Under the pieces are notes generated by a model. That model had not been told where the DNA came from. It did not search any database and saw nothing but the letters and a program-made list of their open reading frames with translations. The translations under genes and the position numbers were made by a program. A stretch of 64,000 nt of DNA from Nocardioides sp. Root682 (GTDB lineage: Bacteria > Actinomycetota > Actinomycetes > Propionibacteriales > Nocardioidaceae), in NCBI RefSeq assembly GCF_001427795.1, contig NZ_LMHJ01000001.1, positions 171,773 to 235,772 of the forward strand, in the 5' to 3' direction. Positions 47,425 through 55,256 of the stretch are shown piece by piece; position 1 is the stretch's first letter; every line of letters starts with the position of its first letter.

Positions 47425-48473
47425 ACGACTCGAATCGGCCGGCCTGGGTGGCCGACCCCCGCATCGGGTGGCGGATCCTGCTGACCGCCGAGCTCCCCGC
47501 ACCTGCGGATCCCGCTGCCCTCACCGTGCACCTCGCCAAGCTCGCGTCCGACCAGCGGTGGCCGGCCCTCCCCGCTCCCCGGGCCGACGACTCGCTCGAC
47601 CGGCTGCAGGCAGCCCTGCTGGCACCCCACGCCGAGCCCCTGCTGGTCGGCGTCTCGGGCCGCCACCTGGTGCTGTCGGCCCATCACAGCGCGGTCGACG
47701 GGCTCAGCCTGCTGACGGTCCTCGGTCGCCTCGGACTCGCCCCCGTCACCTCGGCCGCCCGCGGCGTCGGAGACCGTACGACGACCGGCGGCGTCGCGCG
47801 TACCGTCGGCCGTCGCCTCGGCGAAGTCGCCTTCCGCCCGCCTGCCGCAGTCACTCCCCCGTCCGGCCCGGTGCCCGAAGCGGGCGACGTCCTGGTCGAG
47901 AGCACCGTGCGCGGCAGCCACCGCACCGCCGCAATCGTCGCCGCAGCGGCCCGGGCGGTGGTCGACCACGAAGCAGCGCGGGGGCGCGCCGCGCGGCACG
48001 TCGCGGTGGCCGTCGGCGCCGTTCGCGAGCAGAAGGGCGGCGGAGCGATCGGCGACCACAGCGTCCTGCTGCGCCTGCGCGACGTCGAGCGCCTCGACAC
48101 CGACGGGATCGCCGCAGCGCTTGCGCAGGCACCGGTGCAGACCCCGCCGGTCTCGACCGAGCCGCGCCCCTGGACGCCGCTGACCGCACGTGCGACCAGG
48201 ACCGGCCTGCGGCTGCTGGCGCCCCGGCTGGGTTCGACCCTGCTGGTCTCGCACCTCGGTGAGGTCACCGCGCCCCACGTCGACCGGCTGGTCTTCCACC
48301 CGGTGACGGCCGGCGGCAGCGGCATCTCCCTCGGCGCGGTCGGCCTTCGCGGCGACACGGTGCTGACCCTGCGCGCCCGCGCAGCGTCGTGGAATGACGA
48401 TGGCCTCGAGCAATTGCTCGAGGCCATCATCTCCCTCCTCAGAGAGGAGTCAGGTGCGTCGGACGGTCAGTGA
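47421..48473 (+). CDS. Condensation-domain-like acyltransferase
   Basis: A 350-residue protein with the chloramphenicol acetyltransferase/condensation fold motif HHxxxDG intact (His88-Gly94, HHSAVDG). The spacing HLVLSAHHSAVDGLSLLTVLGRLG and a later GSTLLVSHLGEVTAP (like the SNVG region) fit the WS/DGAT and PapA-type acyltransferases, though the protein is short. The GTG start overlaps the methyltransferase stop, so both probably act on the same substrate. Its 3-prime end overlaps the DUF3068 gene by 7 bases and contains a 30-bp palindrome. Confidence 0.75.
   Translation: MNDSNRPAWVADPRIGWRILLTAELPAPADPAALTVHLAKLASDQRWPALPAPRADDSLDRLQAALLAPHAEPLLVGVSGRHLVLSAHHSAVDGLSLLTVLGRLGLAPVTSAARGVGDRTTTGGVARTVGRRLGEVAFRPPAAVTPPSGPVPEAGDVLVESTVRGSHRTAAIVAAAARAVVDHEAARGRAARHVAVAVGAVREQKGGGAIGDHSVLLRLRDVERLDTDGIAAALAQAPVQTPPVSTEPRPWTPLTARATRTGLRLLAPRLGSTLLVSHLGEVTAPHVDRLVFHPVTAGGSGISLGAVGLRGDTVLTLRARAASWNDDGLEQLLEAIISLLREESGASDGQ
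48399..48428. terminator. 30-bp perfect palindrome near two convergent gene ends
   Basis: Half-site GATGGCCTCGAGCAA at 48399-48413 is followed at once by its exact complement at 48414-48428. It lies inside the condensation-type gene, 43 bases before its stop, and 38 bases past the end of the convergent DUF3068 gene. It encodes DGLEQLLEAI. A two-way terminator is the simplest role. Confidence 0.55.
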
Positions 48474-49438
48474 CCGGCTCCGACGAGCGGCTTCTCGTTG
48501 ACGTCCGTGTGGAGCGGACGGTGCGACCTGCGCGAGAGGAACAGTCCACCGGCGACGAACGCGACGCCGAGCAGCAGGAGCAGGACCGGGAACGCGACCC
48601 GCATGCCGCCGAGCACGGACGCGTTGGACTTGGTGTCGTCGACCGACTTCTTCACCTGCGCGTCGGTGTACTGGACCGTTCCGGTGAAGGCGGGCACGGA
48701 CACGCCGTCGTACCGCAGCTCCTGGACGCGCTCCTCGACCCGGTCGACCGGCGAACCGGTCTGCGGCTCGACGTAGAAGGTGCGGGTCATGCCGTACCAC
48801 ATCTCGGCGTCGACAGCGGCCTCGCTCGAGCCGAACACCTTGCCCGGGACCTCGCGGGTCTCGACGACCTGCGGCTCGATCCGCTGCACGAACTTGTAGA
48901 CGGTGAGGCCCTGGATCGTCTCCTCACCCTCGAAGGTCGCCTTGGTGGCCTCGCCGACAGTGCCGTCCCAGACGTTGTAGGAACGCTTCTCGGTGGCGAA
49001 GGGGAACTTGAAGACCTGACCCTTGCGGGTGACGTCGACCCGGTCGCCCTCGGCGACCTCTTCCCACGATCCGCAGGCGGTGCAGGTGACCGCGGCGCCG
49101 CTGACGGCGTCGAACGGTGCCCGCTCCCGCGTCTGCTGGAAGACGGTGTTGTCCGACCGCCTGACCGTCGTCGAGCTGACCCACGTCGCGACGCCGTCGG
49201 GCTGCTTGGCGCCGCTGTCAGCGATGGTGAACGCCGAGATGTCCAGGTCCCAGGTCTCGGTCTTGAGCACCTCGGGATCCGAGTTGAAGATCTGGGCGCC
49301 GGAGGACTCGAGCTCCGTGACGCCGTCGTAGGTGGCCGGGACGGTGGCCAGGGTCGGGTACGCGTAGAAGCGGACCAGAACCGCGGCGACGATCATGAAC
49401 ACCCCGACCCCAACGGATACGGACGCAAGCTTGCGCAT
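48467..49438 (-). CDS. DUF3068 (PorA-type) membrane-anchored protein
   Basis: A 323-residue protein of the DUF3068 family. An N-terminal helix (LASVSVGVGVFMIVAAVLVRFYAYP) and a C-terminal helix (MRVAFPVLLLLLGVAFVAGGLFLS) enclose a beta-rich extracytoplasmic domain with ATYDGVTELESSG, RKGQVFKFPFATEKRSYNVWD and FYVEPQTGSPVDRVEERVQELR. Two cysteines (CTAC) may pair. Members occur in actinobacteria in glycan-export neighbourhoods; function is unknown. It is the last gene of the leftward block, 12 bases after the GT4 stop. Confidence 0.88.
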   Translation of the reverse strand: MRKLASVSVGVGVFMIVAAVLVRFYAYPTLATVPATYDGVTELESSGAQIFNSDPEVLKTETWDLDISAFTIADSGAKQPDGVATWVSSTTVRRSDNTVFQQTRERAPFDAVSGAAVTCTACGSWEEVAEGDRVDVTRKGQVFKFPFATEKRSYNVWDGTVGEATKATFEGEETIQGLTVYKFVQRIEPQVVETREVPGKVFGSSEAAVDAEMWYGMTRTFYVEPQTGSPVDRVEERVQELRYDGVSVPAFTGTVQYTDAQVKKSVDDTKSNASVLGGMRVAFPVLLLLLGVAFVAGGLFLSRRSHRPLHTDVNEKPLVGAGH

Positions 49439-49450
49439 GGCATGGACCTC

Positions 49451-50677
49451 TCAGACGGCCACGCGAGAATCGCGTGGGTTGTGACAGTCGGGCAGCGCAG
49501 GAGCGCGCCCGAGGAGCATTTCGGTGGTCAGGTCGCGCGCGTTGCTGCGCATCTGCGGCCAGTCGAACTGGTGGGCCCACTCGAGGCAGGCAGCCGCACG
49601 GAGGACCCGGGCGGAAGGACGAGCGGCCTCGACGAGCGCGTCGCTCAGCGCCGCGGCGAGCCGGCCGGAGACGACGCCGGCGTCACTGGAGTCGGGCACC
49701 AGCCACCCGCTCTCGCCGTCGCGGATCGAGTCGCGCAGTCCGGGCACGTCGCGGGCGACGGTAGGTACACCCGAAGCGGCGGCGTCGATGACGGCCTGGC
49801 CCCAGCCCTCGGCGTCGGAGCCGCAGACGTGCACGGCGGCCCGTGACAGCAGGTCGTCCTTCTCCGCCCTCGAGACGTAGCCGTGGAAGACGACGCGGTC
49901 GGCGAGGCCGAGCGTGGCGGCATGGGCAACGAGGCGCTCGCTGTCGGGACCGTGGCCGATCACGTCGACGTGCAGGTCGCGGTCGGCAAAGGCGGGCCGG
50001 GAGCGCAGTTCCGCGACGGCGTCGAGAACCAGGTCGACCCGCTTGTGCGCGACCAGTCGGCCGAGCACCACGATCCGGTCGGCGTCCTTGTGCACGGCGT
50101 CCTCGGCGTCGTACGGCGGCAGGTCGGCGCCGTTCTCGAGGATCCGGATGTCGCCGGTCCAGCCGAGCTGGTTGCGCATCTCGGTCGCCGTCGACTCCGA
50201 GACCGCAGCCGTCAGCTGCCGGCGGTAGACGCGGCGCATGGCCACGCGCTCCATCCAGCGGCCGAACGCGGCGACCGGAGCCGGGAAGTGCACGGCGAAC
50301 TGGGCCTGGTGCACGTGGTGCACGATCAGGAAGGCCGGGGTCCTGCGGCGCAGCACCAGCGGCGAGTAGGACGGCAGTCCGCAGGCGGGGTCGATGACCG
50401 CGTCGATGCCGCCCCGGTGTCGCAGCAGCCACAGCAGCGCGAACAGGTTGAACCCGATCACGCCACCGCCCCGGTGGATCGCGATGCCGTCGCGCGTCTC
50501 GTGGGCCGACTGGCCCTCGTCGCGCCCCGTCACGAACCGGACCTGGGCGCCACCCTCCTGCAGTGCGCGGGCGTACTGCCAGGCGTAGATCTCGGCGCCG
50601 CCCGACTGGGAGTGGTCGAGGTCGCGCCAGTTGACGACCACCACGCGCTTGCCCTCGAGGGCGGTCGCGCTGGTCAT
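49451..50677 (-). CDS. Glycosyltransferase family 4
   Basis: GT-B fold glycosyltransferase, 408 residues. The N-terminal acceptor half has VVVVNWRDLDHSQSGGAEIYAWQYARAL. The donor half shows IVVLGRLVAHKRVDLVLDAVAEL, DVIGHGPDSERL, VVFHGYVSRAEKDDLLSRAAV and the phosphate-binding EGWGQAVIDAAASGVPTV. It probably moves a sugar from a nucleotide donor to a lipid-linked acceptor on the cytoplasmic face. The ATG overlaps the GT2 stop (ATGA, 50674-50677). Confidence 0.93.
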   Translation of the reverse strand: MTSATALEGKRVVVVNWRDLDHSQSGGAEIYAWQYARALQEGGAQVRFVTGRDEGQSAHETRDGIAIHRGGGVIGFNLFALLWLLRHRGGIDAVIDPACGLPSYSPLVLRRRTPAFLIVHHVHQAQFAVHFPAPVAAFGRWMERVAMRRVYRRQLTAAVSESTATEMRNQLGWTGDIRILENGADLPPYDAEDAVHKDADRIVVLGRLVAHKRVDLVLDAVAELRSRPAFADRDLHVDVIGHGPDSERLVAHAATLGLADRVVFHGYVSRAEKDDLLSRAAVHVCGSDAEGWGQAVIDAAASGVPTVARDVPGLRDSIRDGESGWLVPDSSDAGVVSGRLAAALSDALVEAARPSARVLRAAACLEWAHQFDWPQMRSNARDLTTEMLLGRAPALPDCHNPRDSRVAV

Positions 50678-51483
50678 CGGGCGCTCCAGGACCCGGCCGA
50701 CAGGGCAGCAGAAGCCGGGAGCGGCATGGGGGACCGCACTCCGACGACCGCCACCCTGCCGGGTACCGGACGCACGAGCTCGCGGTGGCGCCAGGCGATC
50801 CGCGCGAGCTCTGCGAAGGCCGCGGCGCCGTGGCGCGCGGGAACGAACGTGGAACCGGGGACGTCGACCCAGGTCACCGGCATCTCCTCGACCTGCGCGC
50901 CCGCGGCACGGAGGAGGACGAGGAGCTCGACGTCGAAGGAGAAGCCTGGGGTTCGCATGGCGCCGATGACACCACGAACCACATCGCCCCGGAAGAACTT
51001 GAAGCCACACTGGGTGTCGAGGATCCCGGGGGTCAGTCGACCCGCGAGACGACGGTAGGCGGCAGCGCCGGTCGACCGGGTGCGGCAGTGCCGGGCCTCG
51101 GTCTCGCTCTCGGCCATGCCTCGCGAGCCGATCACGACGTCGGCGCCTTGCAGCACGCGCCGCCAGGCGTCCTCGATCGCCTCGAGGCCGGTGGCCCCGT
51201 CGGCGTCCATGAAGCACACCAGGTCGGCGTCGGTCGCGAGCAGTCCGGCGCGGACGGCAGCGCCCTTGCCGCGACGGTCGCAACGCACCACGCGCACCGG
51301 CAGCGCGGCGGAGTCGGCATCGCGCGCGACTTCAGCCGTGCGGTCGGTGCTCGCGTTGTCAACGACGAGCACTTCTACCCGACCGAGCACCCCGCGGTGC
51401 TGGCCGACGTGACGACGCAGCTCGCGCAGGGTACGCGGCAAGCGACGTTCCTCGTTGTACGCCGGTATGACGATCTGCAGCAT
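50674..51483 (-). CDS. Glycosyltransferase family 2 (polyprenyl-phosphate sugar synthase type)
   Basis: GT-A fold enzyme of 269 residues. It starts LQIVIPAYNEERRLPRTLRELRRH, followed by VDNASTDRTAEVARD and the DXD-type ADLVCFMDADGATGLE. The segment ILDTQCGFKFFRGDVVRGV and FSFDVELLVLLRAAG are typical of dolichol/polyprenyl-phosphate mannose synthase-like enzymes. It would build a lipid-phosphate sugar donor for the polytopic transferases in the same block. The start is the ATG at 51483. Confidence 0.92.
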   Translation of the reverse strand: MLQIVIPAYNEERRLPRTLRELRRHVGQHRGVLGRVEVLVVDNASTDRTAEVARDADSAALPVRVVRCDRRGKGAAVRAGLLATDADLVCFMDADGATGLEAIEDAWRRVLQGADVVIGSRGMAESETEARHCRTRSTGAAAYRRLAGRLTPGILDTQCGFKFFRGDVVRGVIGAMRTPGFSFDVELLVLLRAAGAQVEEMPVTWVDVPGSTFVPARHGAAAFAELARIAWRHRELVRPVPGRVAVVGVRSPMPLPASAALSAGSWSAR

Positions 51484-51542
51484 CGGACCCTCCCAAGCCG
51501 TCTGCTCATACGTCCCCCTCCCAGAAGACGTGTGGCGGAGAA

Positions 51543-51568
51543 CCGCGTCGGCCGAAGGCTGGACGCGG
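51543..51568 (-). other. Hairpin between the 43-residue peptide gene and the GT2 gene
   Basis: CCGCGTC and GACGCGG with a 12-base loop, nine bases past the small gene stop. No T-run follows, so it may be a processing site or weak attenuator rather than a full terminator. Confidence 0.4.
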
Positions 51569-51576
51569 CGTGGGAC

Positions 51577-51708
51577 CTACTGGTCCGAGTAGCTGTAGAG
51601 CTTCTCGTTGCTGACAGGCTTGTGCTCACCCTGGGCGGCGTTGACGCCACCGACGAGGACGGCGGTCGAGGCGAGTGCCCCGATGACAGTTGCGATAATC
51701 GTGTTCAT
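51577..51708 (-). CDS. Small membrane peptide (43 residues)
   Basis: Short gene with a strong ribosome binding site (GGGAGGGG, about nine bases upstream of the ATG). One hydrophobic helix (IIATVIGALASTAVLVGGVNAA) is followed by a short polar tail ending EKLYSYSDQ. The helix could be a membrane anchor or signal peptide. It lies in the leftward glycan block between the 566-residue membrane protein and GT2. Small single-helix proteins of this type (DUF2613-like) occur in actinobacteria; assignment is tentative. Confidence 0.7.
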   Translation of the reverse strand: MNTIIATVIGALASTAVLVGGVNAAQGEHKPVSNEKLYSYSDQ

Positions 51709-51759
51709 GCGCTGATCCCCTCCCAAAGACCGGCACAGAGCGTCCACTCCCCATGACCA

Positions 51760-53460
51760 TCATGTTGTGTGACGCCCGTTACTCCCTGGCTGAAGTATCA
51801 CGGCGACCCCGACCAAAAGCAAAAGAAACGCCAACAAGTGGCCGATCGCCACGAGGATCTCCCGCGTCGTAGTCATTTCGGGCCATGCCGCCCGGGATCT
51901 CTCGGCGGCCGGTCCCGGATCTGACAAGTCGATCAGCTCGAGGCCCGACGCGTCGTACACGGACTTGCCCATGGGCGCAGTGACCTCGCCCATCCCCTGC
52001 TCGACCAGTACCCACCGGACCCCGAGGTCCCTCAGTGCTGCGGCGGGGTCGTCCTGCTCGAGGGCCTCCGCGACCGCGCCGACCCGGGGGTCCTCTGCCG
52101 GCACGTCACGTCCCTCGAGTCGCACGGTGTCGTCGACGAGCACCAGCCCGGGCAGTAGACGCGGTGCGGGATCGAGCACCGCGCGCCGATGGCTCCAGTC
52201 GAATCCACGGTAGGAACCCGCCCAGGGCAGCACCACGGTGGTCTCGTCGGCGTCGATCAGCGCGGCGACGTCGGTCCACGCCTGCGGGTACGACGACCGC
52301 TCCAGCTCCCCTGCGGCACCCCACGCCAGGCTCGGCAGCAGCAGCAACGGAGCCACCACGAGCAACGCAACCGCGCTCCACAGCGCCTGCGTGCCGGACC
52401 GGATCCGCGCACGAACCGCCGTCACGGCGTACGCGATGCCGACGGCCAGCGCCAGGCCGAACGGCGCGAGGTAACGGTGGGAGTCGCGCAACAACGCCAG
52501 ACCGGGGAGCCGTGCGCCGACGGACTCCAGGAGGTCGGCGCCACCCGGGATCGCCGGAGCCAACGCGAGGGCCAGGGACAGGCCGGCGATCAGCAACCAC
52601 CTGGACCGGTCCGCGCCCATCCGCCAGAGTCCGGCCAGGGCTGCCAGTGAGAGCAGACAGGCCAGGAGCACGAGCAGAGCGCTGGTGCGCTCCCCCGGCA
52701 GGATCGAGGTCTTCCAGATGCCGCCGAGGGACAGGACGCTCGCCACGACACCGGCTCCGGACTCGGCCCGCGCCGCGAACGCCGCGAAGACGCCGTCGGT
52801 CGTCACCCGTGCCGCATCGGCGGTCAGCGCCGGGATCGCCCAGGTCAGGTTGGCCACCACCGCGATGGCCGTGGCGCGCCACCATCCGCGTCGGTCCCGT
52901 CCCAGGCCGAGGACCAGCAGGACGCCCGCGGCCATGACACCGCTGGAGGGGCTGCAGATCGCCGAGAGGACCAGCGCGGCGGCAGCAGGTGCCCAGTCCC
53001 CCGGCCCACCGCGGCGCAGACGTACGGCGGCCAGCGCGACCCACGGCAGCAGGAAGTAGCCGAGCAGGATCGCCCACTGCCCGATCAGGAGGCGTTCGTA
53101 GACCCACGGATTCCAGCAGAACAGGGTGATCGCCGCGGCGCGCGCGAACGACGCCTGATGTGCCACCAACCGTGCGACCCCCAGCCCACCGGCGAGGAAT
53201 CCCCCGACGAGCAACGCCTTCTGCACGAAGTCGCCCGGCACGACCTGCGTCGCCAGCGAGATCAGGGCATCCATCGGCACCGCCCGCGGCAGCGCCCCGT
53301 CCAGGCCGAGCCACGCCGCCTTCCAGGGCTGCTGCGGCACGAACACCATGTCCCCGACCAGCCAGAAACCGCGTCCGGCCAGCAACGGGCCGAGCACCAG
53401 GACGGTGACGGCAGCGGCGCAGGCCAGGTCGAGGGCCAGGTCGCGGCGGCGCTCGGTCAT
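51760..53460 (-). CDS. Polytopic membrane protein, putative GT-C related
   Basis: A 566-residue protein with about ten to twelve hydrophobic helices over residues 1-390 and a soluble loop domain at about 390-530 (TTVVLPWAGSYRGFDWSHR), then a final helix. The first outer loop holds an acidic residue (FWLVGDMVFVPQQPW) as in GT-C enzymes. The position between AftD-like and glycosyltransferase genes supports a role in envelope-glycan assembly. I see no signature that fixes donor or acceptor. The ATG at 53460 lies 8 bases after the upstream stop. Confidence 0.8.
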   Translation of the reverse strand: MTERRRDLALDLACAAAVTVLVLGPLLAGRGFWLVGDMVFVPQQPWKAAWLGLDGALPRAVPMDALISLATQVVPGDFVQKALLVGGFLAGGLGVARLVAHQASFARAAAITLFCWNPWVYERLLIGQWAILLGYFLLPWVALAAVRLRRGGPGDWAPAAAALVLSAICSPSSGVMAAGVLLVLGLGRDRRGWWRATAIAVVANLTWAIPALTADAARVTTDGVFAAFAARAESGAGVVASVLSLGGIWKTSILPGERTSALLVLLACLLSLAALAGLWRMGADRSRWLLIAGLSLALALAPAIPGGADLLESVGARLPGLALLRDSHRYLAPFGLALAVGIAYAVTAVRARIRSGTQALWSAVALLVVAPLLLLPSLAWGAAGELERSSYPQAWTDVAALIDADETTVVLPWAGSYRGFDWSHRRAVLDPAPRLLPGLVLVDDTVRLEGRDVPAEDPRVGAVAEALEQDDPAAALRDLGVRWVLVEQGMGEVTAPMGKSVYDASGLELIDLSDPGPAAERSRAAWPEMTTTREILVAIGHLLAFLLLLVGVAVILQPGSNGRHTT

Positions 53461-53468
53461 CACCCGGC

Positions 53469-55256
53469 TCACCGCTTCGGGAGACCGACGTCGATGCCGG
53501 TCACGCACACCGTGGCGCGCCCGTCATTGCTGAGGTCCACGGCGCTGACCAGGCCCGGCAGGTCCGGGAGGACCAGCCACACCTCGTTCGGTCCACGTCG
53601 TGCGAGGAAGGAGTCCTGCCAGTCCCCGGCCGCGACGGAGACGGTCGACTCGTTCGCGGAGTAGTACGAGACACGGACCGCCAGTCGCCCCTCGACCGGA
53701 AGCAGGAACGGCACGGGCACCGTGGTGCGATCGACCTCGTACCCGCAGTCCGCGTCGGGACCCGGCTGTGCCGACACCGTGCCGTCGAAGACCAGCGGCA
53801 CCAGGTGTCCGTCCTCGTCGACGATGCGCATCCGCGGTGACGGCTCATCGAACGCCGGGTGCTCGGGCAACGGGCCGAAGATGTGGGAGTACCGCGAGTC
53901 GTCGCCGACCAGCGGCAGGACCAGCTCGGCCGGCGCCAGCTCGTCGAAGATCACCTGGGTCGGGTCCAGCGCCAGATCCGTGCGCAGGTTCGTGACGAAC
54001 TCCCGGTCTGCCTTGTTCTGGAACTGCGGCACCTGCACCGCCGTACCGAAGACGCACGCGACGCCGTAGCCGCCGACCAGCAGGGTCACCGCTGCGGCGC
54101 GCTGGCGGGGCAGCGTGATCCAGCCCAGCCCCGACCAGCCCAGCCCCAGCCCCAGCCAGTCCGGTCCGCCCCGCAGAGCGAGAGCCAGGCACAGGACGGC
54201 CGCATGGAGGATGTCGGAGGAGTAACGGGGATCGAGGCCGATGATCGGGCCGAAGGCCGCACGCCCGGACAGCAGCAGCGCTGTGTCGGCGGCGAGGTAG
54301 CCGAAGAGCACGGCCACCGCCCAGCGGCGGGCCGGGCCGCCGCGCCACAGCAACGCCACGAGCACCAGGACCACCAGGGCCAGGCTCACGACGACGACCC
54401 ACGTCGCAGGCCGTACGGCGCCGCCCTCGACCTGCCCCGCCCATGGACCGCCGGTCAGTCCCACCGCTGCGTTCTGGCCGAGGAACGACCACGTGACGCC
54501 GAGCAGCTGGGCCGGCGTGCCGCCGCCTCCCTCGACCTCGGTCAGGCGGGCGTGCGCCACCAGGAAGGCGATCGCGACGAGCACCACGCCGACCCACAGC
54601 CAGAGGAACTCCCGCAGCGCCGCGGTCAGGCGCCGCCACCCGCGCACCTCGTCGGCCAGCGCGACGGCAACCCCGAAGAGGAGCGGCGGGATCAGCACCG
54701 CCCGCTCGTGCCAGAGCAGGGCGACGAGGGTGATCACCACGATGCCGGCAAGGTGCGGCACGGCGCGCCCGCCCTGCTTCCACCGGACCAGCAACCACAC
54801 GGCGGTCAACGAGCACAGCACGTGCGGCCAGAGGAACATCGAGGCGCTCCACCACAGCGTGGAGACCAGGGTCAGCGGCGCCCACGAGAACATCGCGAGC
54901 AGCACCACGCGTGACCACCGACCGGGCAGCAACCGGCTGAGGATCAGCCAGACCAGGACCACCGCGGTGATGTTCACGACCAGGATCCCGATCGCCAACA
55001 CGGGCCAGTCGTACGGCGTCCCGTGGGCGACCAGCCACAGGGTGAGCTGCTGCAGCGGATTGACGTGGCCGGCGAAGTCGCGGAAGAGGTACTCCCAGGT
55101 CAGGTCGGACTCGGCCGCCCGCCCGGTCATGTAGAAGTCGTCCTGGTTGAAGTACGAGCCGGAGAGCAGGACGGCCCGCACCACGAGGGTCACCCCGATG
55201 ACGCCGACGGCGACCATGCCCTGCGCGCCGCGCCATGCGGCCCAGCGCGGGCTCAT
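53469..55256 (-). CDS. Polytopic membrane protein, putative GT-C glycosyltransferase
   Basis: A 595-residue integral membrane protein with some ten to eleven helices in the first 430 residues. The first outer loop carries SYFNQDDFYMTGRA, with the paired acids that GT-C enzymes use for catalysis. A C-terminal extracytoplasmic domain of about 150 residues (FDEPSPRMRIVDEDGHLVPL, DWQDSFLARRGPNEVW) has a beta-sandwich feel. Polyprenyl-phosphate-linked sugars would be the donors. The ATG overlaps the AftD-like stop by 4 bases (55253-55256), so translation is coupled. Confidence 0.82.
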   Translation of the reverse strand: MSPRWAAWRGAQGMVAVGVIGVTLVVRAVLLSGSYFNQDDFYMTGRAAESDLTWEYLFRDFAGHVNPLQQLTLWLVAHGTPYDWPVLAIGILVVNITAVVLVWLILSRLLPGRWSRVVLLAMFSWAPLTLVSTLWWSASMFLWPHVLCSLTAVWLLVRWKQGGRAVPHLAGIVVITLVALLWHERAVLIPPLLFGVAVALADEVRGWRRLTAALREFLWLWVGVVLVAIAFLVAHARLTEVEGGGGTPAQLLGVTWSFLGQNAAVGLTGGPWAGQVEGGAVRPATWVVVVSLALVVLVLVALLWRGGPARRWAVAVLFGYLAADTALLLSGRAAFGPIIGLDPRYSSDILHAAVLCLALALRGGPDWLGLGLGWSGLGWITLPRQRAAAVTLLVGGYGVACVFGTAVQVPQFQNKADREFVTNLRTDLALDPTQVIFDELAPAELVLPLVGDDSRYSHIFGPLPEHPAFDEPSPRMRIVDEDGHLVPLVFDGTVSAQPGPDADCGYEVDRTTVPVPFLLPVEGRLAVRVSYYSANESTVSVAAGDWQDSFLARRGPNEVWLVLPDLPGLVSAVDLSNDGRATVCVTGIDVGLPKR

